This document shows positions 9,212 through 18,736 of a DNA stretch of 64,000 nucleotides, in pieces (position 1 is the stretch's first letter; the number at the start of each line of letters is the position of its first letter). The stretch covers positions 43,615-107,614 of the forward strand of contig DDCY01000007.1 in NCBI GenBank assembly GCA_002335865.1, written 5' to 3'. This DNA comes from Saprospiraceae bacterium UBA1994 (GTDB lineage Bacteria; Bacteroidota; Bacteroidia; Chitinophagales; Saprospiraceae). The notes beneath the pieces are model-generated. The model saw only the letters and a program-made list of their open reading frames with translations, did no database searches and had not been told where the DNA came from. The translations under genes and the position numbers were made by a program.

Positions 9212-11842
9212 ATGTCATTAAGTGCAAGATTTGAGCCGGCAGCGGCAGAAGGGAAATGGTACCAATATTGGATGGATAAGGGATACTTTCATTCTACACC
9301 AGATGAAAGAGAAGCTTACTCCATAGTGATCCCTCCACCTAATGTCACAGGTGTCCTACATATGGGTCACATGCTCAATAATACGATTCAAGATGTACTA
9401 ATCCGTAAGGCGAGGCTAGATGGCAAGAATGCATGTTGGGTACCAGGTACCGATCATGCTTCTATAGCGACAGAGGCCAAAGTGGTTAAGATGCTTAGAG
9501 AGAAGGGCATCAAGAAATCTGATCTTACTAGGGAACAATTTTTAGAACATGCTCACGCTTGGAAAGATCAGTATGGTGGCATCATACTCAAACAATTACA
9601 GAAACTCGGCGCATCATGCGATTGGGAACGTACCGCGTTCACTATGGATGAAAGTCGCTCAGAGCATGTAATCAAGGCATTCGTAGATTTATATAATAAA
9701 GATAAACTATACCGTGGACTTCGCATGGTCAACTGGGATCCGCAAGCGCAGACGGTCTTATCTAACGAAGAAGTACTCTATGAAGATGAGATGACACAGC
9801 TCTACCATGTGAGGTATAAAATTGAGGGTACGCAGGAGTATGTGACTATAGCCACGACTAGACCAGAGACCATTATGGGTGATTCGGCAATAGCGGTACA
9901 TCCAGATGATCCAAGATATACGCACCTCAAAGGAAAGAGAGCCATTGTACCTATGATTGGAAGATCTGTTCCGATCATATTTGACGATTACGTAGATATA
10001 GAATTTGGAACTGGAGCGCTCAAAGTGACTCCAGCACACGACATCAATGATTACGAACTAGGTAAGAAGCATGATTTAGAAACGATAGATGTACTAAATG
10101 ATGATGGTACACTGAGTGAAGCAGCTCAGATATTTATAGGAAGAGATAGAGAGGAAGTCAGAATAGATATCAAGATCAAACTTAAAGAGGAAAATGCACT
10201 GGTTGAGATAGAGAACTATAATCATAGCGTAGGTAGATCAGAGCGTACACAAGCGATCGTTGAGCCAAAGCTATCTCTGCAATGGTATGTGGATATGAAG
10301 TCACTCGCTAAACCAGCACTCGACGCTGTGATGACTGATGAAGTTGAGTTTTTTCCTAAAAACCAAAAAAACCTATATAAGCATTGGATGGAAGGCATAC
10401 GTGATTGGTGTATATCACGTCAGCTATGGTGGGGACATAGGATTCCGGCTTACTACTACAATGATGAAATATTTGTAGCCGCTACAGATGAGGAAGCACT
10501 ACTCCAAGCAAAAGTTAAATTTGGTGAAGATGTTATTATGAGTGATCTTAGGCAAGATGAAGATGCACTCGATACTTGGTTTAGCTCATGGTTATGGCCT
10601 ATATCAGTATTTGATGGATGGAACAATAAAGAAGAGCTAGAATACTACTATCCTACATCAGTTCTTGTGACTGGTTGGGACATAATATTCCTCTGGGTTG
10701 CACGTATGGTTATGGCTGGATATGAGTGGGAAGGAAAGAGACCATTTGACCATGTATACTTCACAGGAATGGTACGTGACAAGCAGCGCCGGAAGATGAG
10801 TAAATCCCTCGGCAACTCTCCTGATGCTCTTGGACTGATAGAAAAATTTGGTGCAGATGGTGTCAGAGTCGGTATGTTGATGAGCTCTCCTGCTGGTGGT
10901 GATCTACTTTTCGATGAGAAGCTATGTGACCAAGGAAGTAAGTTCTGCAATAAGATATGGAATGCACTGAAACTGATCAAAGGCTTTGATACTGAAAAAA
11001 GACCAGCGTCAGCAACTGATCAGCTAGCTAATGACTGGATCACGGCTAGACTGCATCAAGTAATAGATCAACAAGAAAGCAACTTCAAGGAATATCGCCT
11101 TTCTGAGGCATTAATGGGACTATATACATTTGTATGGTCTGATTTCTGCTCGTGGTACTTAGAAATGATTAAACCGGAATATGGAGGAACAATCAGTACT
11201 GAGACACAAGATATGGCTATCGATTTATTAGAACAAATATCAACAATCTTACATCCATTTATGCCTTTCATCACGGAAGAGATATGGCATTCGATTAGAG
11301 AAAGAGCAGATAGAGATGACTGTATAATAAGCACATATCCAACAAAAGTATCGTATGACAAAAGCTTGATCAAAGATATAGACCAACTCAAAGACATAGT
11401 GTCAAATACTCGTGACATCCGTAACAAGAACGGCATCAAGATGACAGACTCTATCCCATTGTATGCAGTAAAGTCTGAAAAGATGGATAGACTACTTAGA
11501 ATTGACGGTCTAAAGGATCTAGCCGCAAAGATGGGCCACCTCGAAGCAATTCATTTAAGCGATGACAACAAAGTTAGTGGGGTAGGATTCATCAGCGGTA
11601 CCGAGTCTTTCGTATTTGGTGTTTCTCTCGAGATTGATGTAGAAGCAGAGGTTTTAGAAATCGAATCAGAGATAAAACGACTAACGGGTTTCATTGGAGG
11701 CATAGAGAAGAAATTGTCTAATGAAAGATTTGTAAGTGGAGCACCTGAAACTGTCGTTAATTCGGAAAAAAAGAAGCTTAGAGATGGAAAAGAGAAAATC
11801 GCTAATTTGCAAAGTAATGTAAAGAGATTAAGAGGATTATAA
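9212..11842 (+). CDS. valS: Valyl-tRNA synthetase
   Basis: Class I aminoacyl-tRNA synthetase charging tRNA-Val. The N-terminus has PPPNVTGVLHMGHMLN, with the HIGH-type motif HMGH at residues 50-53. An editing (CP1) domain with TTRPETIMGD follows. The KMSKS motif is at about residues 528-532, followed by the anticodon-binding domain (HPFMPFITEEIW) and a C-terminal coiled-coil tail rich in Lys and Glu that contacts tRNA in ValRS. At 876 residues it is full length for bacterial ValRS. It stands alone, preceded by a long AT-rich gap with a promoter-like box. Confidence 0.97.
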   Translation: MSLSARFEPAAAEGKWYQYWMDKGYFHSTPDEREAYSIVIPPPNVTGVLHMGHMLNNTIQDVLIRKARLDGKNACWVPGTDHASIATEAKVVKMLREKGIKKSDLTREQFLEHAHAWKDQYGGIILKQLQKLGASCDWERTAFTMDESRSEHVIKAFVDLYNKDKLYRGLRMVNWDPQAQTVLSNEEVLYEDEMTQLYHVRYKIEGTQEYVTIATTRPETIMGDSAIAVHPDDPRYTHLKGKRAIVPMIGRSVPIIFDDYVDIEFGTGALKVTPAHDINDYELGKKHDLETIDVLNDDGTLSEAAQIFIGRDREEVRIDIKIKLKEENALVEIENYNHSVGRSERTQAIVEPKLSLQWYVDMKSLAKPALDAVMTDEVEFFPKNQKNLYKHWMEGIRDWCISRQLWWGHRIPAYYYNDEIFVAATDEEALLQAKVKFGEDVIMSDLRQDEDALDTWFSSWLWPISVFDGWNNKEELEYYYPTSVLVTGWDIIFLWVARMVMAGYEWEGKRPFDHVYFTGMVRDKQRRKMSKSLGNSPDALGLIEKFGADGVRVGMLMSSPAGGDLLFDEKLCDQGSKFCNKIWNALKLIKGFDTEKRPASATDQLANDWITARLHQVIDQQESNFKEYRLSEALMGLYTFVWSDFCSWYLEMIKPEYGGTISTETQDMAIDLLEQISTILHPFMPFITEEIWHSIRERADRDDCIISTYPTKVSYDKSLIKDIDQLKDIVSNTRDIRNKNGIKMTDSIPLYAVKSEKMDRLLRIDGLKDLAAKMGHLEAIHLSDDNKVSGVGFISGTESFVFGVSLEIDVEAEVLEIESEIKRLTGFIGGIEKKLSNERFVSGAPETVVNSEKKKLRDGKEKIANLQSNVKRLRGL

Positions 11843-11989
11843 ATATTAAAAAAACTCTAACACTTTGAAATGAAAAAGCTGTTGAGATCAAAATATGTTG
11901 AAGATCCTTGTAAGGATAACAGTAATAGCCAAAGAAAGTACGACTAAATTATCTAGTAGCAATTTTTAATTTTCATTATTTCTATTTTC

Positions 11990-12340
11990 TTAGACTACGT
12001 GTAATCTTCCTTTCTTAGCCAATAGCTCTTCTTCTGTCTCTACGCGATCATCATCAGGTACACAACAATCTACTGGGCATACTGCAGCACATTGAGGTTC
12101 TTCATGGAACCCGACACACTCTGTACACTTATCTGCTACTATGAAGTAATAATCATCTTCTACTGGCTCTTGCTTATCATTTACATCCACCTCGTTACCG
12201 CCTTCTAAAGTATACATTCCAGTCACAGTATTACCTTCAGATATTGTCCACTCTACCGCACCCTCATAGATTGCATTGTTCGGACATTCTGGCTCACAGG
12301 CGCCACAATTGATACATTCATCTGTTATTATTATCGCCAT
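11990..12340 (-). CDS. 4Fe-4S dicluster ferredoxin
   Basis: A small electron carrier with two iron-sulfur cluster motifs. The first is CINCGACEPECP near the N-terminus. The second is CTECVGFHEEPQCAAVCP with an 8-residue insertion between the second and third cysteines, typical of the YfhL-like ferredoxins of Bacteroidota. Between them is an acidic linker. I place the start at the Met of MAIIITDECINCG (12340), because ferredoxins of this type begin right before the first cluster. An upstream in-frame Met at 12382 would add 14 residues with no homology. The 116-residue product is cytoplasmic. It is convergent with valS, 147 bases apart. Confidence 0.9.
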   Translation of the reverse strand: MAIIITDECINCGACEPECPNNAIYEGAVEWTISEGNTVTGMYTLEGGNEVDVNDKQEPVEDDYYFIVADKCTECVGFHEEPQCAAVCPVDCCVPDDDRVETEEELLAKKGRLHVV

Positions 12341-12461
12341 TATTCTATTATTATTTATTATTAGCTTTGATAGAACTAACATTCTACGCTAAATAATAGT
12401 TTAAATTCTCTAAAGATATATATAAAACCTTAATATGAATATATTTCAATATAAAAGACAG

Positions 12462-13136
12462 CTATTTTAAAGTACTGAATCTATTGCTTAAGATGGAGAG
12501 GAAAATATAGTTTAAAGCACATAGTGAGAATGCCAAATTAACATCTAATAAAGCAAAGGCAACCATACTAAGTAAAAAGATCAATTGTGCCTTATTTTGA
12601 GATATACCCTTATTGATGTTCTTGAATGAAAACATTTTAATTTTACTAAGCATCATTGCGGCAAAAAAGAATGGAATTCCAAAGTATATAATTGAATTAT
12701 TCAGCAGATTAACAATATCTAAGTTACCATCACTATGAGCAAGGAATATACCTATAAGAAAGAGCGCCGTAGCTGGTGTAGGTAATCCTGAAAATGAATC
12801 TGAGGATGGCTTAGTATTAAATATAGCTAATCTTAATGCAGATGAAGCTACTAAAATACATGGGGGAATAAATCCAACCCAAGTATCTATAGGTGATAAA
12901 AGATAGTACAAGTATGCAGGTGCGATACCAAAGCTTACCAAATCTGCCAAAGAGTCTAATTCTTTACCAATTTCGCTTTGAGCATTGAGTGCTCTTGCGG
13001 CAAGACCATCCATGACATCAAATCCAACTGCAAATAGCAATAATAATGACCCAACATAATGATCCCCTATAATCAAAGCTATAAAGCCACAGATTAGATT
13101 AATAGATGTGAAAATTGAGGGTATAAACTTTGTCAT
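12462..13136 (-). CDS. pssA: CDP-diacylglycerol-serine O-phosphatidyltransferase
   Basis: An integral membrane enzyme that makes phosphatidylserine from CDP-diacylglycerol and serine, the first step to phosphatidylethanolamine. The CDP-alcohol phosphatidyltransferase motif (D-G-x2-A-R-x8-G-x3-D-x3-D) is visible in MDGLAARALNAQSEIG followed by KELDSLADLVSFG. About six hydrophobic segments span the rest. I chose the Met of MTKFIPSIFTSINLICG as the start because family members begin with this pattern; an upstream Met at 13181 would add 15 poorly conserved residues. The head group (serine rather than another alcohol) is inferred from the overall resemblance to PssA. The neighbouring ferredoxin is 121 bases downstream on the same strand. 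Confidence 0.88.
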   Translation of the reverse strand: MTKFIPSIFTSINLICGFIALIIGDHYVGSLLLLFAVGFDVMDGLAARALNAQSEIGKELDSLADLVSFGIAPAYLYYLLSPIDTWVGFIPPCILVASSALRLAIFNTKPSSDSFSGLPTPATALFLIGIFLAHSDGNLDIVNLLNNSIIYFGIPFFFAAMMLSKIKMFSFKNINKGISQNKAQLIFLLSMVAFALLDVNLAFSLCALNYIFLSILSNRFSTLK

Positions 13137-13181
13137 CGCTTCTGTTAAGATAATGATTTGAGGAATTACTCGTTTCATCAA

Positions 13182-13549
13182 TCAATGATACAAGGATAGT
13201 CTAACATCTACAATATATTCCCCTGTTATTATACGTTTTATGTCGTTTAAAGTATTAGAAAATAGATTTAATATTTGTTTCAATCATTTTGAATCGTCAT
13301 TACTATCTAGGACTTTGATAAAATATTTGCAGTAAATTAAACTATAAAGCCATAACTATCAAAATCATTAAAGAAAGTAGAATAATTCGCTTAATGGAGT
13401 TTGAGAGTCGTTTAATACTAAACATTCTATAATAAATTGCTCAAGTTTACTTAATCGTAAAATCTAGAAGCACAAATCACTAAAATGAGTTAATTAGATT
13501 TTTTATAGATTAGAACATACAACTGAAAATGGATCTCAAAATTCAATAA
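13182..13549. other. Gene-free AT-rich gap between pssA and a divergent lipoprotein gene
   Basis: No supported gene in about 370 bases. A 31-codon frame begins at 13240 but has no recognisable features. CTATCCTTG-like sequence on the minus strand (13191-13198) could be a weak -7 box for pssA. Confidence 0.5.
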
Positions 13550-13578
13550 TTGCTATCAAAAATATTTATCTAACTTTG
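13550..13578 (+). promoter_or_regulatory. Bacteroidota-type promoter for the TonB-C-like lipoprotein
   Basis: TTG at 13550-13552 and TAACTTTG at 13571-13578 are separated by 18 bases, close to the expected -33/-7 spacing. The start codon is 17 bases further on. Confidence 0.5.
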
Positions 13579-13595
13579 CTTAATAACATAATTGT

Positions 13596-14096
13596 ATGAA
13601 GTCTATAAAAATAATCTTTTTTTTCACAGCGGCTATTGCTTTAGGTGTCTCATGCAAGAATGATAAAACATCGCAAAGCGAAATAAAAGCATCTCCTCCT
13701 TTCAAAGAAGTAAAAACAAATCCAAATAATTCAATAACTGCCGTTGAGAAATTATATAAGAGCAATGAAGTAGATACTCCCGCACTTTTTTCAACTAGCT
13801 GTCAGCAAAATGAGAATAAATTTAAATGTTCACAAAATTTACTTCAAGAATATATTAAAAATAATATAGTAAAACCTAATAAGATTATAGACAAAAGGCG
13901 AAGAGAAGTCATATCATTCACTATCCTAGCTGACGGAAATATCGGTAAAAACATAAGATCTATTTCAAAAAAAGAAGTATGTTCCGGTTGTAAAGCTGCT
14001 GCAATTACAGTATTATCTAACATGCCTAAATGGATTCCAGCTATGAAAGAAGGCAGGACTGTAGCTATGTCTATGACCGTACCAGTCACTTTCTAG
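13596..14096 (+). CDS. Lipoprotein with TonB C-terminal-like domain
   Basis: A 166-residue lipoprotein; the signal peptide ends in a lipobox (GVSC, Cys20). The C-terminal 90 residues match the TonB_C fold found in many Bacteroidota proteins: a VISFTILADGNIG strand, a CSGCKAAAITVLSNMPKW helix, then the closing MSMTVPVTF strand. Classical TonB is anchored by a transmembrane helix and spans the periplasm with a Pro-rich linker; here there is only a short linker and a lipid anchor. It is therefore unlikely to act as the energy transducer itself. The cysteine pair spacing (C-S-G-C) is a possible redox or structural feature. It has its own promoter and no co-oriented neighbour. Confidence 0.7.
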   Translation: MKSIKIIFFFTAAIALGVSCKNDKTSQSEIKASPPFKEVKTNPNNSITAVEKLYKSNEVDTPALFSTSCQQNENKFKCSQNLLQEYIKNNIVKPNKIIDKRRREVISFTILADGNIGKNIRSISKKEVCSGCKAAAITVLSNMPKWIPAMKEGRTVAMSMTVPVTF

Positions 14097-14341
14097 ATAA
14101 GCACTCACCACATATATTCGAAATTCGAATGAAAAGTTTTAAATGTAGTAATGCAAATCGATGTAGTGAGAATATAGCTTTAGCAATTCTAACTTTCACT
14201 ACAGAATTCATAGGTCATTAATAAGAATAAAGCATATCAATTTTCCAGTATATAAAAAAGAATAACACTTGGGCTCTGATATTTTACAAAACATAAATCT
14301 AGCACGCATAAAATAACTTATATAACACGCCGCTACTAAAT

Positions 14342-15019
14342 CTATTTAAAATCTATACTTTCAAATATTTTTTTCAACCGAGAAGTAGGGAGATGAGTAG
14401 TAGATACACTTAGTTTGTTTTTCTTTCTATTCCTTGTTGGTTTACCCAGTGGTGCAATGAATACTCCAGAACATTTACCTTCCTTGGATATATATACCTT
14501 TTTATAGTAGTCACTTATAATAGTCCGATCAATATCAAACTTCCTTTGATTCATAACTACTTTATCATTCACTATAAATGGATATAAAAAGGTAATATCG
14601 TTAAATTTGAGATAGGCAGTAGCATTACAATCTTTACAATTTATGATATACTTTTCATCGACTATTTGATTATCAACCTTCATAATTTGTACCGAATCTT
14701 TAAATGTTTCTATCATTCTTTTATCAATAAATATGGCATCAAAAAACTTACTATGATGATATGCATAAAATGATTTAGAAAACGACTCAATCATGGACTC
14801 CGGTTTACTATTACTGTATAATCCATAATCATATGAAAATATTATATCATCACAAACAATAGTTCCTATTTGTGAATCTACTCCATCTCCAATTAAGTGA
14901 GTAAGCTTGTCACAATTGATTTTAAACGGAATTTCCTTTAAACCATTCCCTCGCTGTATCTTTCGGTTACACGATGAGCTAATTATTAGAATCAACGCAA
15001 ACAAGACTATTCTATTCAT
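14342..15019 (-). CDS. Uncharacterised lipoprotein
   Basis: A hypothetical exported protein of about 225 residues. I take MNRIVLFALILIISSSC as the N-terminus, with Cys17 as the lipidated residue; an upstream Met at 15034 would only lengthen the signal peptide. The mature part is mostly predicted beta-strand with a CKDC pair near its middle and a basic C-terminal third (NRKKNK). No family is recognised. The start codon overlaps the stop of the upstream serine hydrolase by 8 bases, so the two are translated from one transcript and may work together. Confidence 0.6.
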   Translation of the reverse strand: MNRIVLFALILIISSSCNRKIQRGNGLKEIPFKINCDKLTHLIGDGVDSQIGTIVCDDIIFSYDYGLYSNSKPESMIESFSKSFYAYHHSKFFDAIFIDKRMIETFKDSVQIMKVDNQIVDEKYIINCKDCNATAYLKFNDITFLYPFIVNDKVVMNQRKFDIDRTIISDYYKKVYISKEGKCSGVFIAPLGKPTRNRKKNKLSVSTTHLPTSRLKKIFESIDFK

Positions 15020-16394
15020 CAAAGTCAATAGCATTTATTACAGATTGAATCAGTCCATTGAAATCAAAATCAGAATTAAGTCCAAGTCTCACTATTACCA
15101 AATCTTTGCTAGGTATTATGATTGTCTTCTGTCCATTATATCCATTGGCCGAATAAGTATCAAATGGTGCGTCACTAAATGCTACACCACGCTTATTGAG
15201 CCAAAAATGAGCACCATACTTCCCATCACTGCTCGGTACTTCTGTAGTAGAATAGTCAACCCATCCATGAGGTAAAATTCTTTCGCCGTTCCAAATTCCG
15301 TCATGTAGGTAAAGTAATCCGAATCTAGCCCAATCCTTGGTACTTCCATATCCATACGATGAGCCAATATAATTTCCACTTTCGTCTATCTCCATAAAAC
15401 TTTGGCTCATTCCCAATTTGTTAAACATAGCAGTATAGGGATAATCCAAATAATCTTCGACGGTATCAAACTCCGCTCTCAACAATCCAGATATCATATT
15501 AGATGTACCTGACGAATAATACCAATGTGATCCTGGTGGATATTTGATTGGATTGTCATTAGCCGCGCTTACAATATCTTCAGACATATATAACATTTCG
15601 GTAGCATCGGATATATTACTATAATCTTCTTGCCAATCAATACCAGAGGTCATGGTAAGCAAATGATGCAAAGTAATCTTCGATCTATCATCTGTCCAAT
15701 GGTCAAATAGCTGATCATTAATAATATCCATTTGTTCATCCAAGACTTTCATTCCTACAAGAGTATTCATCCAACTCTTAGTCATCGACCAGCCCAACTG
15801 AGGCGTATCATAGGTAAATCCATCTTGATTGACATCAAGAATTATAGTATCTTTATATACGATGAGTAAAGATCTCGTTTTCAATTTAATCATCTCTTTC
15901 CCTTTATCAAAAGCTTTCTTAGCTACAGCAGCTAGTTTTACGGAATTTACATTACTGGGAATTGTAGATGGTATCCGATTGCCATATGGAAAATCTATAG
16001 TATCGTTCAATACTATATCAATGGTATCAAAAAGTTTGATGTGATGATCATCCTTTCCTTGAAGCAATTGACATCCTAGCCCTTGTTTATAAATAGCGGT
16101 ACGGCTTCTCATGCCCAAAACTGATGACGTAATCGACTTTTCTTTATCATCTATAGATAATCTAACTATCCTTAGTAGTAATAGATCAAAATCATCAGAA
16201 GCTATATCATCTAGAGGTCTACCATTTTCAAAATATTGGGTACAAACACATTTTGCCGTATATCCTGAGATTACTGGACTCCTCACAAATAAATAATAAA
16301 AACCAGAAAGGAATATCGCTAAAAGGATGTATAAAGTATATTTCACAATCAATGTATTGAATAAACAAATATAGTTTTTAACTAAGCTATCCAA
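15012..16394 (-). CDS. Membrane-anchored serine hydrolase (class C beta-lactamase fold)
   Basis: A 460-residue enzyme of the beta-lactamase/penicillin-binding/NylB superfamily. An N-terminal transmembrane segment (about residues 18-36) leaves the catalytic domain outside the cytoplasm. The SxxK motif is SMTK (Ser203, Lys206) and the second motif is WYYSSGTSN (around Tyr292-293). The C-terminal strand with NGQKTIIIPSKDLVIVRLG supplies the third element. It resembles 6-aminohexanoate-dimer-hydrolase-like proteins more than true beta-lactamases. The substrate is unknown; peptidoglycan peptides, esters and amides are all possible. It overlaps the downstream lipoprotein gene by 8 bases. Confidence 0.82.
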   Translation of the reverse strand: MDSLVKNYICLFNTLIVKYTLYILLAIFLSGFYYLFVRSPVISGYTAKCVCTQYFENGRPLDDIASDDFDLLLLRIVRLSIDDKEKSITSSVLGMRSRTAIYKQGLGCQLLQGKDDHHIKLFDTIDIVLNDTIDFPYGNRIPSTIPSNVNSVKLAAVAKKAFDKGKEMIKLKTRSLLIVYKDTIILDVNQDGFTYDTPQLGWSMTKSWMNTLVGMKVLDEQMDIINDQLFDHWTDDRSKITLHHLLTMTSGIDWQEDYSNISDATEMLYMSEDIVSAANDNPIKYPPGSHWYYSSGTSNMISGLLRAEFDTVEDYLDYPYTAMFNKLGMSQSFMEIDESGNYIGSSYGYGSTKDWARFGLLYLHDGIWNGERILPHGWVDYSTTEVPSSDGKYGAHFWLNKRGVAFSDAPFDTYSANGYNGQKTIIIPSKDLVIVRLGLNSDFDFNGLIQSVINAIDFDE

Positions 16395-16601
16395 GTTATT
16401 TATAGATGTATTGTTATTTCAATTAACTAGTACATACCTTATGCCAATACTTCTCCTGCCAGTCTCCAACATATTTTTACAAAAGTTTCTATTCACTTCC
16501 TCGTTATATGGAACTAGTGATCAATAAATGAGATTGATATTATTTTCGAAGTTCTATTCAGAATAGAATACTTTTACACACACATTTATAACACTTACGT
16601 C

Positions 16602-18668
16602 TTGAATAGAATATATCAATACCATAACTCAGCCTTAAGAATAGCATTGTGGTCAATCATGACACTACTCATGCTTATACAGATAAATGCACAGAGAAGA
16701 CCAAAGTATAATGATGGTCCCTATATCGGCAGTAATGATACTTCTGCAAGGATCATGTGGATACAAGAAGGTGAGAAGCATGATACTGTAGTATCTATTG
16801 CTGAAAATTTTCTATTTAAGAAAAAAGGATTGCCACAGGTTGATATTGGAGACCTAGATTTTGAGCCAGACGAATTTCGCAGATATGAGAATGTATCTAA
16901 GTTTATTGCCATTAGTGACATACATGGTCAACATGACCTTTTCCAAGTATTAATGAAAGCACATAATGTAATTGACGAAGAGGAGAACTGGATCTATGGT
17001 GATGGTCACTTGGTGATTGTTGGAGACGTATTCGATAGGGGAGACAAAGTAACAGAAACCTTATGGGCATTATTTAAATTAGAAAAACAAGCCAAGACTG
17101 CTGGTGGTAAAGTACATCTATTACTTGGCAATCATGAATTCATGATATTACATGGTGATATCCGTTACATCAATCCTAAATATCGATTTACTACAGGCTC
17201 TTTTGGTATAGAATATCCAAAACTATACGATCAGCATACTGTGATGGGAAGATGGCTTAGAAGCAAAAACATATCTACAGTTATTAATGGAATCGGATTT
17301 GTTCATGGAGGGTACTCACAAGAATTGCTCAATAAAGAAAGCTCATTGAAGGTACTTAATAATACATTTAAAGAGCAAGTGATCTATAGTGTAGATCTAG
17401 ATGAAAATAATGACGATTTACTTTCTATGTTATACTTCGATAATGGGCCTCTTTGGTTTCGTGGATATGCCAATCCCGTTGGATTTGATTTGGAACAAGC
17501 AGAAGTAATATTAGACATCCTAGGACTCAAACGTATAGTAGTAGGCCATACTTCTATGCCACGTATAGTACCTGTGCACAATGGTCGAGTAATACTTATA
17601 GACAGCAGTATTAAATTTGGAAAGACAGGTGAAGTTTTGGTCTATGAAATGGATTCACTTTATAGAGGTATGATCAATGGACATAAGACATCACTAGATA
17701 CTCATGATAAGGATCGAAGTCCATTTAAATATGTCCATGATTTTAAAGATAAAGAGTTAACAATAATACTCGATACCGATATAGGAGGCTTAATCAAGAA
17801 TAAAGAAGAGGAGAAATATCAGAAATCAAAACTTACTGCTATCCATGATAATGAATTCAATAGAAGTTGGGATGTACGAATCAGAGCACGTGGCAATATG
17901 CGAAAGAAAATTTGTCATCTTCCTCCTTTAAAAATTGATTTTCCTAAGAAAACACTAAACTACTTAGGATTTACAAATCATGACAAACTTAAAATAGTAT
18001 TACCTTGTAACTCTGGAGATGAATATCAACAAGGGTTATACAAAGAATACGTCGTGTATCAATTATATAAAGCGATTGACAGCTTTGGTTTTAACACTAG
18101 GTTAGTAAATTTCATTTTAGCTGATAAAGCAAAGAAGAGATATAATCTTACTGGATTTATTATAGAAGACGATAAAGATTATTCACTTCGAACAAATGCC
18201 ATTTTAGTAAAAGATGGTATTGTAAACGATCAAGCCTTTGAACGTGAATCGTATATCAAAATGCATTTTTTTCAGTACATGATTATTAATAACGATTATG
18301 CGATATACAATAAGCATAATCTAGAAATTATTTTTCCTGAAGGTGCTAAAAAACCTAGAGCCATTCCGTATGACTTCGATTACGCTGGTATAGTTGACCA
18401 AGATTATGCTGTACCACCATCTATACTTCCCATTGATAATGTACGTCAACCATTCTTCAGAGGAAAAGATATAACTACAGAAGAAATCGTGACCACCTCA
18501 TTATTTTTTTTAGAGAGAGAGAAAGAAATGCTCAGCATTGTAGATAATGCTGACTATCTCAATAAAGACAACAAAAAATTAATTACTAGGGATCTAAAGC
18601 GATTCTTCAAGTTGCTCAAAAATTTAGATAGAACGAAAAAAGCATTTATTAAAGAGAAGAAAAAATAG
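16602..18668 (+). CDS. PPP-type metallophosphatase fused to a CotH-like kinase-fold domain
   Basis: A 688-residue exported protein with two unrelated halves. The start is a TTG giving a signal peptide (about residues 1-31, ending INAQ). Residues about 98-350 are a calcineurin-like PPP phosphatase: SDIHGQ (105-110), GDVFDRGD (141-148), GNHE (176-179), the later His in FVHGG (235) and VGHTSMP (314-320). This resembles Shewanella-like phosphatases. Residues about 385-688 resemble the CotH family of atypical protein kinases: RIRARGNMRK (427-436), a GFIIEDD stretch (518-524), NNDYAIYNKHN (563-573) and IPYDFDYAG (588-596). In CotH the corresponding N-x-D-x-x-x-x-N and DxD motifs bind metal and nucleotide. 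The first half is firm; the kinase relationship is inferred from motifs. No neighbour is co-oriented. Confidence 0.8.
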   Translation: MNRIYQYHNSALRIALWSIMTLLMLIQINAQRRPKYNDGPYIGSNDTSARIMWIQEGEKHDTVVSIAENFLFKKKGLPQVDIGDLDFEPDEFRRYENVSKFIAISDIHGQHDLFQVLMKAHNVIDEEENWIYGDGHLVIVGDVFDRGDKVTETLWALFKLEKQAKTAGGKVHLLLGNHEFMILHGDIRYINPKYRFTTGSFGIEYPKLYDQHTVMGRWLRSKNISTVINGIGFVHGGYSQELLNKESSLKVLNNTFKEQVIYSVDLDENNDDLLSMLYFDNGPLWFRGYANPVGFDLEQAEVILDILGLKRIVVGHTSMPRIVPVHNGRVILIDSSIKFGKTGEVLVYEMDSLYRGMINGHKTSLDTHDKDRSPFKYVHDFKDKELTIILDTDIGGLIKNKEEEKYQKSKLTAIHDNEFNRSWDVRIRARGNMRKKICHLPPLKIDFPKKTLNYLGFTNHDKLKIVLPCNSGDEYQQGLYKEYVVYQLYKAIDSFGFNTRLVNFILADKAKKRYNLTGFIIEDDKDYSLRTNAILVKDGIVNDQAFERESYIKMHFFQYMIINNDYAIYNKHNLEIIFPEGAKKPRAIPYDFDYAGIVDQDYAVPPSILPIDNVRQPFFRGKDITTEEIVTTSLFFLEREKEMLSIVDNADYLNKDNKKLITRDLKRFFKLLKNLDRTKKAFIKEKKK

Positions 18669-18736
18669 ACTTTCTAACTTCCTAAAATGTGTACTAGCCC
18701 TAAAGTAATTTATCTCGTTCTGAAAAATAAATGGTA

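Noticed and set aside
11904..11917. Palindrome ATCCTTGTAAGGAT after valS as a possible terminator.
   Set aside because: The loop would be 2 bases, too tight for a hairpin, and no T-run follows.
13240..13335. A 31-codon ATG frame (MSFKVLENRF...) between pssA and the TonB-C-like lipoprotein.
   Set aside because: No promoter, no homology pattern and no conserved features; too short to support.
16440..16560. Minus-strand frame of about 33 codons (SLVPYNEEVNRNFCKNM) upstream of the serine hydrolase.
   Set aside because: Open frames of this length are frequent in AT-rich gaps and no family pattern is recognised.
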